Assembly (NCBI RefSeq): GCF_009208555.1
Contig: NZ_WFLI01000022.1
Span: 35,959-99,958 of the forward strand
DNA: 64,000 bases
Source of the DNA: Janthinobacterium violaceinigrum
Lineage (GTDB): Bacteria > Pseudomonadota > Gammaproteobacteria > Burkholderiales > Burkholderiaceae_D
Direction: 5' to 3'
Position 1 is the first letter of the stretch. Each line of letters starts with the position of its first letter. Shown one piece after another: positions 51,209 through 60,837 of the stretch. A program made the position numbers and the translations under genes. Below the pieces are notes generated by a model, which made no database searches, was not told where the DNA came from, and worked only from the letters and a program-made list of their open reading frames with translations.

Positions 51209-51793
51209 TTACAGCTTGATGAAGTGCTCGCGGTAGTACTTCAGCTCTTCGATCGATTCCAGGATATCGGCCAGGGCCGTGTGCTTCTGGTGTTTCTTGA
51301 AGCCGGTGGCGATTTCCGGCTTCCAGCGCTTGCACAGCTCTTTCAATGTCGATACATCAACATTGCGATAGTGGAAGAACGCTTCCAGCTTCGGCATGCC
51401 GCGCACCATGAAGCGGCGGTCCTGACCGATGGTGTTGCCGCACATGGGCGACTTGCCAGCCGGCACATATTTCTTCAGGAACGCGATCAGTTCCGCTTCC
51501 GCCTGCGCTTCCGTGACGGTCGACGCTTTCACCTTGTCGATCAGGCCGGAGCGGCCGTGCGTGCCCTTGTTCCAGGCATCCATCTTGTTCAGCGTTTCAT
51601 CCGATTGATGAATCACGAACACGGGGCCTTCGGCCAGCAGGTTCAGGTGCATGTCCGTTACCACTACCGCCACCTCGATGATGCGGTCGGTATCGGGCTC
51701 CAGGCCCGTCATTTCCATGTCGACCCAGACCAGGTTCATCTCATTTGGACGTGGCAGGACGGCGGGTGCGGCTAAATCGGTCGCTTGTGACAT
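51209..51793 (-). CDS. orn: oligoribonuclease
   Basis: This encodes 194 residues of the DEDDh exonuclease family that clears two- to five-base RNAs in the cytosol. The catalytic motifs are clear: VWVDMEMTGLEPDTDRIIE near the N-terminus, GNTIGQDRRFM in the middle and KHTALADILESIEEL near the C-terminus. It is divergent from the M48 protease gene by 56 bases. Confidence 0.96.
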   Translation of the reverse strand: MSQATDLAAPAVLPRPNEMNLVWVDMEMTGLEPDTDRIIEVAVVVTDMHLNLLAEGPVFVIHQSDETLNKMDAWNKGTHGRSGLIDKVKASTVTEAQAEAELIAFLKKYVPAGKSPMCGNTIGQDRRFMVRGMPKLEAFFHYRNVDVSTLKELCKRWKPEIATGFKKHQKHTALADILESIEELKYYREHFIKL

Positions 51794-51849
51794 AATTCTC
51801 TCTTGGCCTAATCAAACTAAATAATCAGCCATTTTCTCACAGGCACAGA

Positions 51850-53130
51850 ATGTATTCACTCGCGTTTTCGATTTTGTTTGTATCCGTCCTCGTTTTGACC
51901 CTGGCCGTGCGCTTCTGGCTCGCTTCGCGGCAAATCCGCCACGTGCTGGCGCACCGCGCCGCCGTGCCCGCCGAATTCGCGGAAAAGATCCCGCTGGCCG
52001 CGCACCAGAAAGCGGCCGACTACACGGTGGCCAAGACCAAGTTCGGCTTGCTGTCCCTGCTGATCAACTCTGCCGTGCTGATCGGCTTTACCTTGCTGGG
52101 CGGCCTGCAATGGCTGGCGCTGCACCTGAATGAATGGATGGGCTCTGGCTCGCCCATGCTGTACCAGATCGGCCTGATCGCCGCCTTTGCCGTCATTTCC
52201 GGCCTGATCGACCTGCCCTTCGATTACTACCGCCAATTCGTGCTGGAGCAGCGCTTCGGCTTCAACACCATGGCGCGCAAGCTGTTCTTTACGGACATGC
52301 TCAAGGGCGTGGGCCTGGGCGCGGCCATCGGCCTGCCCCTGATCTGGGTCGTGCTGACCCTGATGGCCAAGTCGGGCGACCTGTGGTGGCTGTACGCGTG
52401 GTTCGTCTGGAGCGGCTTCCAGCTGCTGATGATGGTACTGTTCCCAACCGTCATCGCCCCGCTGTTCAACAAATTCACGCCGCTGGCCGACGAAGCGCTG
52501 AAAAGCCGCATCGAAGGCTTGATGCAGCGCGTGGGCTTTGCCTCGAAAGGCCTGTTCGTCATGGACGGCTCGAAGCGCAGCGCCCACGGCAATGCGTATT
52601 TCTCGGGCTTTGGCGCCAACAAGCGCATCGTTTTCTTCGACACCCTGCTGTCGCGCCTGGCGCCGCAGGAAATCGAAGCCGTGCTCGCGCATGAACTGGG
52701 CCACTTCAAGCTCAAGCACATCGTCAAGCGCATCGCCATGATGTTCGCCGTCTCACTGGGCTTTCTGGCCCTGCTGGGCTACCTGAAGACGCAGCCGTGG
52801 TTTTACGGTGGCCTGGGCATCGATCCCGTCGCCCTGGCACTCACGGGCCAGCCGACGGATGCGCTGGCCCTGCTGCTGTTCATGCTGGTGCTGCCCGTCT
52901 TCACCTTCCTGCTGGGACCATTGACCTCGCTCAGCTCGCGCAAGCATGAATTCGAAGCCGACGCCTTTGCCGCCACGCACACGCAGGCGGACGACCTCGT
53001 TTCGGCGCTCGTGAAAATGTACGAGGACAATGCCTCGACCCTGACGCCCGACCCGCTGCACTCGGCCTTCTATGACTCGCATCCGCCGGCCAGCGTGCGC
53101 ATCCGCCACCTGAAAGGGGCTTCCGCATGA
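51850..53130 (+). CDS. M48-family zinc metalloprotease (Ste24/HtpX type)
   Basis: This encodes 426 residues with several N-terminal membrane helices and the zinc-binding motif HELGH at about residues 281-285 (EAVLAHELGHFKLKH). A second conserved block, LSSRKHEFEADAFA, supplies the third ligand. The catalytic domain therefore faces the membrane. It heads a coupled run with phhB and rsgA (ATGA overlaps), an arrangement seen in related betaproteobacteria. Confidence 0.92.
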   Translation: MYSLAFSILFVSVLVLTLAVRFWLASRQIRHVLAHRAAVPAEFAEKIPLAAHQKAADYTVAKTKFGLLSLLINSAVLIGFTLLGGLQWLALHLNEWMGSGSPMLYQIGLIAAFAVISGLIDLPFDYYRQFVLEQRFGFNTMARKLFFTDMLKGVGLGAAIGLPLIWVVLTLMAKSGDLWWLYAWFVWSGFQLLMMVLFPTVIAPLFNKFTPLADEALKSRIEGLMQRVGFASKGLFVMDGSKRSAHGNAYFSGFGANKRIVFFDTLLSRLAPQEIEAVLAHELGHFKLKHIVKRIAMMFAVSLGFLALLGYLKTQPWFYGGLGIDPVALALTGQPTDALALLLFMLVLPVFTFLLGPLTSLSSRKHEFEADAFAATHTQADDLVSALVKMYEDNASTLTPDPLHSAFYDSHPPASVRIRHLKGASA

Positions 53131-53492
53131 ATACGCCATCGACCTCGCAAGACCTGGCCCGGCTGAACTGCGCTCCGCGCCAGCAGGCGCTGGGCGACAC
53201 GGACGTCGCCACCCTGCACGCCCTGCTGCCGCTATGGACGGTGCAAAATGGCAAGCTGTGCCGCGACTTCGGCTTCAAGAATTACTACCAGACCCTGGCG
53301 TTCGTGAACGCCCTGGCCTATATGACCCATACCCAAGATCACCATCCGGAGCTCATCATTACTTACAAAACCTGCGCCGTGCGCTACGACACGCACTCGG
53401 TCAACCAGGGCGCCGGCGGCCTGTCCGAAAACGACTTCATCTGCGCCGCCAAGGCCGACCTCATCTACCAGAGCAGCCAGGTGACCCCATGA
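53127..53492 (+). CDS. phhB: pterin-4a-carbinolamine dehydratase
   Basis: This 121-residue enzyme dehydrates 4a-hydroxytetrahydrobiopterin. The active-site signature appears as TQDHHPELIITYKTCAVRY, with the adjacent FVNALAYM helix, and a C-terminal LSENDFICAAK. A phenylalanine hydroxylase gene is not nearby, so the protein may serve a general pterin-recycling role. It overlaps both neighbours by ATGA. Confidence 0.93.
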   Translation: MNTPSTSQDLARLNCAPRQQALGDTDVATLHALLPLWTVQNGKLCRDFGFKNYYQTLAFVNALAYMTHTQDHHPELIITYKTCAVRYDTHSVNQGAGGLSENDFICAAKADLIYQSSQVTP

Positions 53493-54394
53493 GCGAAGGC
53501 AAGTTGACGGGCATCATCATCGCCGCCCATGGCCGCCATTACCTGGCCGACGTGGACGGCGCCAAGCTGCAATGCGTCACGCGCGGCAAGAAAACCAATG
53601 TGGCCGTGGGCGACATCGTACACCTGACGCGCACTTCCAACGACCAGGCCGTCATCGACCGCATCGAGGAACGCAAGACCCTGCTATACCGCTCGGACCA
53701 GTACAAATCGAAGCTGCTGGCGGCCAACCTGACGCAACTGTTCATCGTCGTGGCCACGGAGCCGGGCTTTGCCGACGACCTGATTTCGCGTTCGCTGGTG
53801 GCGGCCGACGCGGCCGGCATCGAGGCGCGCATCATCCTCAACAAGACGGACGTGACGGCCTCGCTGGACAGGGCCCGCGAACGCCTGCTGCCGTATTCCT
53901 CGATGGGCTATCCCGTCGATGAAGTGTCGGCACGCGCCGAACCGGAACACGCCGTGGCCACCCTGGCGCCGTTGCTGGCGGGCCAGTCGTCCATCCTCAT
54001 CGGCCAGTCGGGCATGGGCAAGTCGTCGCTGATCAACCTGCTGGTGCCGGACGCCGACATCGCCGTGCGCGAAATCTCGGCCGCGCTCGACACGGGCAAG
54101 CACACGACGACGTTTACGCGCCTGTACAAGCTCGACGAACTGGGCGCGAACAGTTCCATCATCGATTCGCCCGGCTTCCAGGAATTCGGCCTGTACCACC
54201 TGTCCGAAGGCATGCTGGAGCGGGCCTTCCGCGAATTCCAGCCCTACCTGGGCGGCTGCAAGTTCTACAATTGCCGCCACCTGATCGAGCCCCAGTGCGC
54301 CATCCTGCAAGCCTTGTCTGAAGGCAAGATCGCCAAGATGCGCCATACCCTGTACGGCCAGCTGCTGCACGAATCGGCGCAAACCCTGTATTAA
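53489..54394 (+). CDS. rsgA: ribosome small-subunit biogenesis GTPase RsgA
   Basis: This encodes 301 residues of the circularly permuted GTPase that checks late 30S assembly. After an N-terminal OB domain come the permuted motifs: NKTDVTAS (G4), then GQSGMGKSSL (G1), and DSPGFQEF (G3). A C-terminal zinc region follows (CKFYNCRHLIEPQCAI). The start is the ATGA overlap at 53489; the longer open frame is not needed. Confidence 0.95.
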   Translation: MSEGKLTGIIIAAHGRHYLADVDGAKLQCVTRGKKTNVAVGDIVHLTRTSNDQAVIDRIEERKTLLYRSDQYKSKLLAANLTQLFIVVATEPGFADDLISRSLVAADAAGIEARIILNKTDVTASLDRARERLLPYSSMGYPVDEVSARAEPEHAVATLAPLLAGQSSILIGQSGMGKSSLINLLVPDADIAVREISAALDTGKHTTTFTRLYKLDELGANSSIIDSPGFQEFGLYHLSEGMLERAFREFQPYLGGCKFYNCRHLIEPQCAILQALSEGKIAKMRHTLYGQLLHESAQTLY

Positions 54395-54435
54395 GCGCCC
54401 GCCGCAACGCAAAAATAGCGACAGAAAACGTGGGC

Positions 54436-54456
54436 CGGCAAAATTTAATTTTGCCG
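54436..54456. other. AT-core inverted repeat after rsgA
   Basis: CGGCAAAATT and AATTTTGCCG flank a single T, a perfect 21-base palindrome about 40 bases after the rsgA stop. It may be a weak terminator or an operator. The rest of 54395-54660 shows nothing else. Confidence 0.45.
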
Positions 54457-54660
54457 TCGAGTTCGCTTTCCATGTTTAATCCCAAAACTGTTCATCCGCC
54501 GTTTTATGCATTTCAGCGCGTAAAACCGGCCTTCCATCGCCTGCCGCTGGCGATGCAAGGCCGCGTTTGTTAACTTGACACCAGTCCCTGCCGGAAACCT
54601 GCCAGCGACCACACGATCTAACTCCAATCAATCCAGCCATCCTGATCGAAGGTGAATGTC

Positions 54661-55110
54661 ATGCATACCAAACGCGTCCTCCCCCTCCTCGCCGCCCTCT
54701 TCGCCCTGGCCGGCGGCACCGCCCAGGCCCAGACGGCCATTGCCCCGCAAAGCACCGACAGCGTGCGCGTCACCTCGGGCGCCGCCTATCACGTCACGGC
54801 CCAGGAAGCCTTTGCCATCGAACAGCAATACCGCCTGTCAAACGGGCAACGCCTGGAAATCCACCAGCAGGAAAACCATTTCTTTGGCCGCCTGATCGAT
54901 GACCGCGAATGGCAAAAAAAGGCCAGCGTGCAAATCTATCCCACCGGTCCCGGCCAGTTTGTCAGCAAAAAGGGCGCGACCTTCGTCTTCAGCAACGATG
55001 GCGAGCGCGAGCATGTGACGATCGATGACGCCCAGCTCCTGCCCGGCTTGCATGTGAGCACCGACATGCGCAGCGCCAGCAACGGCGGCATCCGCGTGGT
55101 GTCGCGCTAG
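54661..55110 (+). CDS. small exported hypothetical protein
   Basis: This encodes 149 residues. The ATG at 54661 is preceded by GAAGG, and the signal peptide ends near AQA-Q (about residue 24). The mature protein is about 125 residues with a strand-rich pattern (YRLSNGQRLEIHQQENHFFG and PGQFVSKKGATFVF). It has no cysteines and should be periplasmic. I do not recognise a family. Confidence 0.7.
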   Translation: MHTKRVLPLLAALFALAGGTAQAQTAIAPQSTDSVRVTSGAAYHVTAQEAFAIEQQYRLSNGQRLEIHQQENHFFGRLIDDREWQKKASVQIYPTGPGQFVSKKGATFVFSNDGEREHVTIDDAQLLPGLHVSTDMRSASNGGIRVVSR

Positions 55111-55284
55111 GCGCCTGGCCCCCCATCGAACGCCGAGGGCAAATCGCCCCCGCCGGTGCCGCCATGCACGATGAATAATTCTGGCTGGCTCACTGAACAA
55201 TTCCCCGCAATGCAGCTTACAATGCCATCAAGATGGCCTGTGCGGTCGCAGGCTGGCGCCACTGTTTGCGGGGAGAATGCTTGA

Positions 55285-58140
55285 ATGGAAATGTTCGCGC
55301 TCGAACATGACGTAGCGCAGTGGGAAAACGCATTGCTGCCGTTGCGCGGCGCCGGGCGCGTACCGCTGCTGTTGTTGCTGTCCTGGCATTTGCGCCAGCG
55401 CGATTGCCTTCGAGCAACTCAGCTGAGCGAGGAAGCTTATCTGCTGCTGCCGCTGGCGGGCCTGGAGCCGGCCGCACTGGAACAGGCGCAGGCGCGCCTG
55501 CAGCTGGTGCAGGCAGAGGTTGCATGGCTGCAAGGTGCGCTCGATACGGCGGAAAGCCTGGCCATGGCCGCGCACGCCACGCTGTGCGCGCACGGCGACG
55601 GTGCCGGCTGCGCCGATGCCCACTGGCTATTGTCCTCGATCGCCGTCGACCGCGGCGACCATGCCCGCTGCGATGCCGAACTGCTGGCCGCGGCAGAGCA
55701 GGCGCGCAGCGCCGGCGATGCGATGCGTGTCAGCCTGGCCGACGCGGCCACGGCGCGCTGGGCCGTCCTGCGCGATGCGCCGGCAGCCCAGGCCCGCTGG
55801 GGCAACCGCTTCCAGGCCGACAGCGCCAGCGGCAAGCTGCCCGCGCCGCTGTCCACCTGGGTGCACGACTTCCGCGGCTTGCTCGCGCATACCTCGCGCG
55901 ACCTGGGCACGGCTGCCGGCCACTACATGCAAAGCTACGAGGCGGCGCTGGAAAGCGGCCAGCTGCGCGGCGCGATCACAGCCGCCATCAATATCGGCGA
56001 CTGTTTCTCCAGCCTCAACGACAACGAATCTGCCCTCGAATGGATGCAGTGCGCGCTGGACCTGGCGCGCCCCACGGGCTGGCCGCGCAGCATCGGCGCC
56101 TGCCAGACGCATACGGCCGAAACCATGCGCAAGCTGGGGCGCCTGGCCGCCGCCGAAGACTTGCTGCGCGAAGCGCTGCACATCCTGGCACCCGTGTCCG
56201 GTGCGCGCACCTATGCCAACGCCCTGTTCCACCTGGGTGAACTGAGCCTGGACAAGGGCGACTACGACACGGCGCTCGACGCGTTCAGCCGGCTGGCGCA
56301 GCGGGCCGAAGCGCTGGGGCAGGCCGATTTCCGCAGCATGGCGCAGCGCGGCAGCGCCCACGCGCTGTCCTACCTGGACCGTCCCGATGAAGCCGTGCAG
56401 GCGGCCGAACGGGCTTGCCAGCTGGCCACGGCGCAGGGCGATGCCATGCACCAGGTGGCGGCGCTGCGCGTCCTGTCGATGCTGCATGCGCGCCACGAGT
56501 TGCCGGCGCCAGCCGGCATGCTGGAACGCAATCCCGCCCTGCATTTCCTGCACCAGGCCCTGCAGGTGGCCGCCTCCATCGAAGGCTATTCGCCGCCCGG
56601 CGAACTGCTCGATGCGCTGGCGCGCGAATACGCGCATGCGGGCGACTATGCGCGCGCCTACGATATCGCCCTCGATGCGGGCATCGCGCGCGAAAAAAGC
56701 CACACCCAGCAAGCCAGCAACCGCGCCACGGCCATGCAGGTCTACCACCAGACGGAACATGCGCGCTCGGAAGGCTATCACCACCGCGAACTGGCCGCCT
56801 CCGAAGCGCGCCGCGCCGAAGTATTGCAGCAGACCAGCGACACCCTGGAACGGCTGTCGGCCATCGGCCAGGAAATCACCACCCACCTGGACGCCAGCGC
56901 CGTGTTCCAGGTGCTGGACCGCCACGTGCATGCCTTGTTGCCAGTCAACACCTTCGCCGTCTACATGCTCGATCCGGCCGGCACGGCGCTGCGCCGCGCG
57001 CACGGCATGGAAGCGGGCCGCCCCCTGTCCGACAACGCCATTCCACTGAACAATCCACGCGCCTATTCCGTGCGCTGCCTGCTGGGGCGGCGCGAAGTGT
57101 ATATCGCGCAAGTGCCGCCGCGGCGCCACGCCTATACGGTGCCCGGTACCCTGCATAACCAGAGCGTGCTGTACGTGCCGCTGATGGTGGGCGAGCGCGT
57201 GCTGGGCGTGATGACGGTGCAGGCTTGCCATGCGAACGCCTACGGCGAACGGGAGCGGCTGATCTTCCGCACCCTGTGCGCGTATGGCGCCATCGCGCTC
57301 GACAATGCCAGCGCCTACCGGCAGTTGCAAGATGCCCAGGCGCAACTGGTATCGCAGGAAAAACTGGCCGCGCTGGGCTCGCTGATGGCCGGGGTGGCGC
57401 ATGAACTCAATACCCCGATCGGCAACAGTTTATTAATCGCCAGCACCATGCAGCAAAAGACGGAAGACGTGGAACGCCTGATGAACGGTCCCGGCCTGCG
57501 CCGCTCCGACCTGGCCGCCTACATCGACGATGCGGGCAAGGCGTCGGCGCTGGTGATGCGCGGCCTGCACAGCGCGGCCGACCTGGTCAACAGCTTCAAG
57601 CAGGTGGCCGTCGACCGCACCACCGAACAGCGGCGCCAGTTTGACCTGCAACAAGTGAGCAATGAAATCATCGCCACCGTGATGAACCGCATCCGCAGCT
57701 CGGGCCACCGCATCGAGACGGACATCGAGTTCGGCATCGCCATGGACAGCTACCCGGGCCCGTTCGGCCAGGTCATCACCAACCTGATCAACAACGCCCT
57801 GCTGCACGCCTTCGCCCCCGGACCCAACGATGGCGGCGCCGGCACGGGCTGCATGCGCCTGTCGGCCGCGATAGCGGGCGCGCGCGTGCAGATCGTCTTC
57901 GAAGACAATGGCGGCGGCATCGCCGAACAGCATCTGTCGCGCATCTTCGACCCCTTCTTTACTACCAAGCTGGGCCAGGGGGGCAGCGGCCTGGGTCTGT
58001 CGATCAGCTACAACATCGTCACGGCCCTGCTGGGCGGCAGCATCCAGGTGGCCAGCAGCCCCGCCGGCACGCGCTTCACGCTGGACCTGCCCCTGGTGGC
58101 GCCCCAGCTGGACGGCGCTGCCACCGCCAGCATCTATTAA
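55285..58140 (+). CDS. soluble TPR-GAF sensor histidine kinase
   Basis: This 951-residue protein has no membrane span or signal peptide. The first 480 residues form TPR-like helical repeats, a coiled linker follows, then a GAF-like domain at about 530-680. The kinase core has the phospho-acceptor histidine at 706 in GVAHELNTPIGN. The ATPase domain has the N-box NLINNALLHA (833-842), the G1 box EDNGGGI (873-879) and GSGLGLSI. It lacks a receiver domain, and no response-regulator gene is adjacent, so it is an orphan cytosolic sensor. GGGGAGAA precedes the ATG. Confidence 0.9.
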   Translation: MEMFALEHDVAQWENALLPLRGAGRVPLLLLLSWHLRQRDCLRATQLSEEAYLLLPLAGLEPAALEQAQARLQLVQAEVAWLQGALDTAESLAMAAHATLCAHGDGAGCADAHWLLSSIAVDRGDHARCDAELLAAAEQARSAGDAMRVSLADAATARWAVLRDAPAAQARWGNRFQADSASGKLPAPLSTWVHDFRGLLAHTSRDLGTAAGHYMQSYEAALESGQLRGAITAAINIGDCFSSLNDNESALEWMQCALDLARPTGWPRSIGACQTHTAETMRKLGRLAAAEDLLREALHILAPVSGARTYANALFHLGELSLDKGDYDTALDAFSRLAQRAEALGQADFRSMAQRGSAHALSYLDRPDEAVQAAERACQLATAQGDAMHQVAALRVLSMLHARHELPAPAGMLERNPALHFLHQALQVAASIEGYSPPGELLDALAREYAHAGDYARAYDIALDAGIAREKSHTQQASNRATAMQVYHQTEHARSEGYHHRELAASEARRAEVLQQTSDTLERLSAIGQEITTHLDASAVFQVLDRHVHALLPVNTFAVYMLDPAGTALRRAHGMEAGRPLSDNAIPLNNPRAYSVRCLLGRREVYIAQVPPRRHAYTVPGTLHNQSVLYVPLMVGERVLGVMTVQACHANAYGERERLIFRTLCAYGAIALDNASAYRQLQDAQAQLVSQEKLAALGSLMAGVAHELNTPIGNSLLIASTMQQKTEDVERLMNGPGLRRSDLAAYIDDAGKASALVMRGLHSAADLVNSFKQVAVDRTTEQRRQFDLQQVSNEIIATVMNRIRSSGHRIETDIEFGIAMDSYPGPFGQVITNLINNALLHAFAPGPNDGGAGTGCMRLSAAIAGARVQIVFEDNGGGIAEQHLSRIFDPFFTTKLGQGGSGLGLSISYNIVTALLGGSIQVASSPAGTRFTLDLPLVAPQLDGAATASIY

Positions 58141-58197
58141 TCGCCGCCCCGTTGCCCGGGCGCGGGCTTGCCTATACAAGTACCCGCCCGGACGGTC

Positions 58198-58227
58198 TTT
58201 CCAATCTAAAAGCAAAACCCTTATAAT
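58198..58227 (+). promoter_or_regulatory. candidate promoter for argF
   Basis: A perfect TATAAT (58222-58227) has TTTCCA or TTCCAA 17-18 bases upstream. It gives a leader of about 190 bases before the argF start. The -35 match is weak. Confidence 0.45.
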
Positions 58228-58424
58228 TGAACGGCTGACGTCCTTGCCATTGCATTATTTTCAACATGGCAAACCGCATCGGCCCGCGCGACAGGCGTCG
58301 CGCTGGCACCGATCAACACAGCAGCGCGCCGGGCGAGGCAGTCATCAGACGAGATGTTGTACGCTGATGCAACCCGGCGGGAAAGGCACGCCGCCGGCGG
58401 CCTGCGCATCTTCAAGTGGTCATT

Positions 58425-59345
58425 ATGTCGACAAAAAAACCGATCAAGCACTACCTCCAGTTCTCCGATTTCACGTTGGAAGAGTACGAATATGTGATCG
58501 AACGCGCCCATCTGATCAAGCGCAAGTTCAAGAATTACGAAATCTACCATCCACTGATCGACCGCACCCTGGTGATGGTCTTCGAAAAGAACTCCACCCG
58601 CACGCGCCTGTCGTTCGAAGCGGGCATGCACCAGCTGGGTGGCGCCGCCATCTACCTGAACACGCGCGATTCCCAGCTGGGCCGCGGCGAGCCGGTGGAA
58701 GACGCGGGCCAGGTCATGTCGCGCATGTGCGACATCATCATGGTGCGCACGTTCGGCCAGGAGATCATCGAGCGCTTCGCCGCCAATTCGCGCGTGCCCG
58801 TGATCAATGGCCTGACCAATGAACACCACCCGTGCCAGGTTTTTGCCGACATCTTCACCTACATCGAACACCGCGGCTCCATCGCCGGCAAGGTCGTCGC
58901 CTGGATCGGCGACGCCAACAACATGCTGTACTCGTGGCTGCAGGCGGCCGAAGTGTTCGGTTTCCACGTCAATGTGTCGACGCCGAAGGGCTATGACATC
59001 GACTTGTCGCAAGTCAAGACCGAGCGCTACACCTTCTTCGCCAACCCGTCCGACGCCTGCGAAGGCGCGCACCTGGTCAACACGGACGTGTGGACCAGCA
59101 TGGGCTACGAAGCGGAAAACGCGGCCCGCATCGCCGCCTTCGACGGCTGGATCGTCGATGGCGCGAAGATGGCCCGCGCCGCGCCCGACGCGCTGTTCAT
59201 GCACTGCCTGCCCGCCCACCGCGGCGAGGAAGTGGCCGCCGAAGTGATCGACGGCCCCCAATCGGTGGTGTGGGACGAGGCGGAAAACCGTTTGCACGTG
59301 CAAAAAGCGCTGATCGAGTACCTGTTACTGGGTAAAATCAACTAA
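58425..59345 (+). CDS. argF: ornithine carbamoyltransferase
   Basis: This 306-residue cytosolic enzyme makes citrulline from ornithine and carbamoyl phosphate. The carbamoyl-phosphate motif is FEKNSTRTRLSFEAGM, and the other family motifs are NEHHPCQVFADI and a late MHCLPAHRGEEV with the catalytic cysteine. The ATG at 58425 gives the standard N-terminus. It precedes argG by 69 bases on the same strand. Confidence 0.95.
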   Translation: MSTKKPIKHYLQFSDFTLEEYEYVIERAHLIKRKFKNYEIYHPLIDRTLVMVFEKNSTRTRLSFEAGMHQLGGAAIYLNTRDSQLGRGEPVEDAGQVMSRMCDIIMVRTFGQEIIERFAANSRVPVINGLTNEHHPCQVFADIFTYIEHRGSIAGKVVAWIGDANNMLYSWLQAAEVFGFHVNVSTPKGYDIDLSQVKTERYTFFANPSDACEGAHLVNTDVWTSMGYEAENAARIAAFDGWIVDGAKMARAAPDALFMHCLPAHRGEEVAAEVIDGPQSVVWDEAENRLHVQKALIEYLLLGKIN

Positions 59346-59414
59346 TTCGCCAGGCATTGCAGAGCACCTGGCAGCATCGCACTACATACATCGACAACGA
59401 CAACTGGAAGCAAT

Positions 59415-60650
59415 ATGAGCGACATTAAAAAAGTAGTCCTGGCCTATTCCGGCGGACTCGACACCTCCGTCATCCTGAAATGGCTGCAAGATAACTACCA
59501 GTGCGAAATCGTCACCTTCACGGCCGACCTGGGCCAGGGCGAAGAACTGGAGCCGGCGCGCGCCAAGGCCATCAAATTCGGCATCAAGCCGGAAAACATC
59601 CATATCGAAGACGTGCGCGAAGAATTCGTGCGCGATTTCGTCTTCCCGATGTTCCGCGCCAACACCGTGTACGAAGGCGAATACCTGCTGGGCACCTCGA
59701 TCGCCCGTCCGCTGATCGCCAAGCGCCTGATCGAAATCGCCAACGCCACGGGCGCCGACGCCATCTCGCACGGCGCGACCGGCAAGGGCAACGACCAGGT
59801 GCGTTTCGAACTGGGCGCCTACGCGCTGAAGCCAGGCGTGAAAATCATCGCCCCATGGCGCGAGTGGGATCTGCTGTCGCGCGAAAAACTGCTGAAGTAC
59901 GCGGAAGACGCCGGCATCGAAATCGACATGAAGCACAAGAACGGCGGCGCGCCGTACTCGATGGATGCCAACTTGCTGCACATCAGCTTTGAAGGCCGCC
60001 ACCTGGAAAACCCCAGCGCCGAAGCGGAAGAGACCATGTGGCGCTGGACCGTCAGCCCTGAAAAGGCGCCGGACGAAGCGGAATACCTGGACATCGAATA
60101 CGAAAAAGGCGATATCGTCGCCATCAACGGCGTGCGCATGTCACCCGCCACCGTGCTGGCCGAACTGAACAAAGTTGGCGGCAAGCATGGCGTAGGCCGC
60201 CTGGACCTGGTGGAAAACCGCTACGTCGGCATGAAATCGCGTGGCTGCTATGAAACCCCGGGCGGCACTATCATGCTGAAAGCCCACCGCGCCATCGAAT
60301 CGATCACCCTGGACCGCGAAGTGGCCCACCTGAAAGACGACCTGATGCCGCGCTACGCGTCGATGATCTACAACGGCTACTGGTGGGCGCCCGAGCGCGT
60401 TGCCCTGCAAACCCTGATCGACCACACGCAGGAAACCGTGAACGGCTGGGTACGCATCAAGCTGTACAAGGGCAATGTCATCGTCGTGTCGCGCGATTCG
60501 AAGACGGATTCGCTGTTCGACATGAACATCGCCACCTTCGACGAAGACGGCGGCGCCTACAACCAGGCCGACGCCGGCGGCTTCATCAAGCTGAATGCCT
60601 TGCGCATGCGCATCGCCGCCATCGCCCGCGAAAAGCGGGGCCAGAAGTAA
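59415..60650 (+). CDS. argG: argininosuccinate synthase
   Basis: This 411-residue enzyme condenses citrulline with aspartate using ATP. The P-loop is LAYSGGLDTSVILKWL near the N-terminus, followed by SHGATGKGNDQVRFELG and IIAPWREWDLLSR. With argF it covers the citrulline-forming and citrulline-consuming steps of arginine synthesis. It is followed by two hairpins. Confidence 0.96.
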   Translation: MSDIKKVVLAYSGGLDTSVILKWLQDNYQCEIVTFTADLGQGEELEPARAKAIKFGIKPENIHIEDVREEFVRDFVFPMFRANTVYEGEYLLGTSIARPLIAKRLIEIANATGADAISHGATGKGNDQVRFELGAYALKPGVKIIAPWREWDLLSREKLLKYAEDAGIEIDMKHKNGGAPYSMDANLLHISFEGRHLENPSAEAEETMWRWTVSPEKAPDEAEYLDIEYEKGDIVAINGVRMSPATVLAELNKVGGKHGVGRLDLVENRYVGMKSRGCYETPGGTIMLKAHRAIESITLDREVAHLKDDLMPRYASMIYNGYWWAPERVALQTLIDHTQETVNGWVRIKLYKGNVIVVSRDSKTDSLFDMNIATFDEDGGAYNQADAGGFIKLNALRMRIAAIAREKRGQK

Positions 60651-60659
60651 TTAGTTGCC

Positions 60660-60676
60660 GGGAGGCACTACCTCCC
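60660..60676 (+). other. short hairpin immediately after argG
   Basis: GGGAGG and CCTCCC are a perfect six-base stem around CACTA, ten bases before the main terminator. It may add to 3'-end stability. Confidence 0.5.
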
Positions 60677-60685
60677 GCACCAGCC

Positions 60686-60711
60686 AAAAGCCGCCTCCGG
60701 GCGGCTTTTTT
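60686..60711 (+). terminator. terminator of argFG
   Basis: AAAAGCCGCC and GGCGGCTTTT form a perfect ten-base stem around TCCG, followed by further Ts. Confidence 0.92.
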
Positions 60712-60837
60712 GCGTTTGAAACGCACTCGGCCGCGATTTACCGCTACGCGCATCCCCAGATTGCCCCCATTTTGCTGTCCGCATGGCAAAATGCTACAGT
60801 GCAATTATGCTGACCTTCCCGCTTCCGGAGCCCTCCC

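Noticed and set aside
54471..54572. A 33-codon open frame after rsgA
   Set aside because: It is short, lacks a convincing ribosome-binding site and has no family features.
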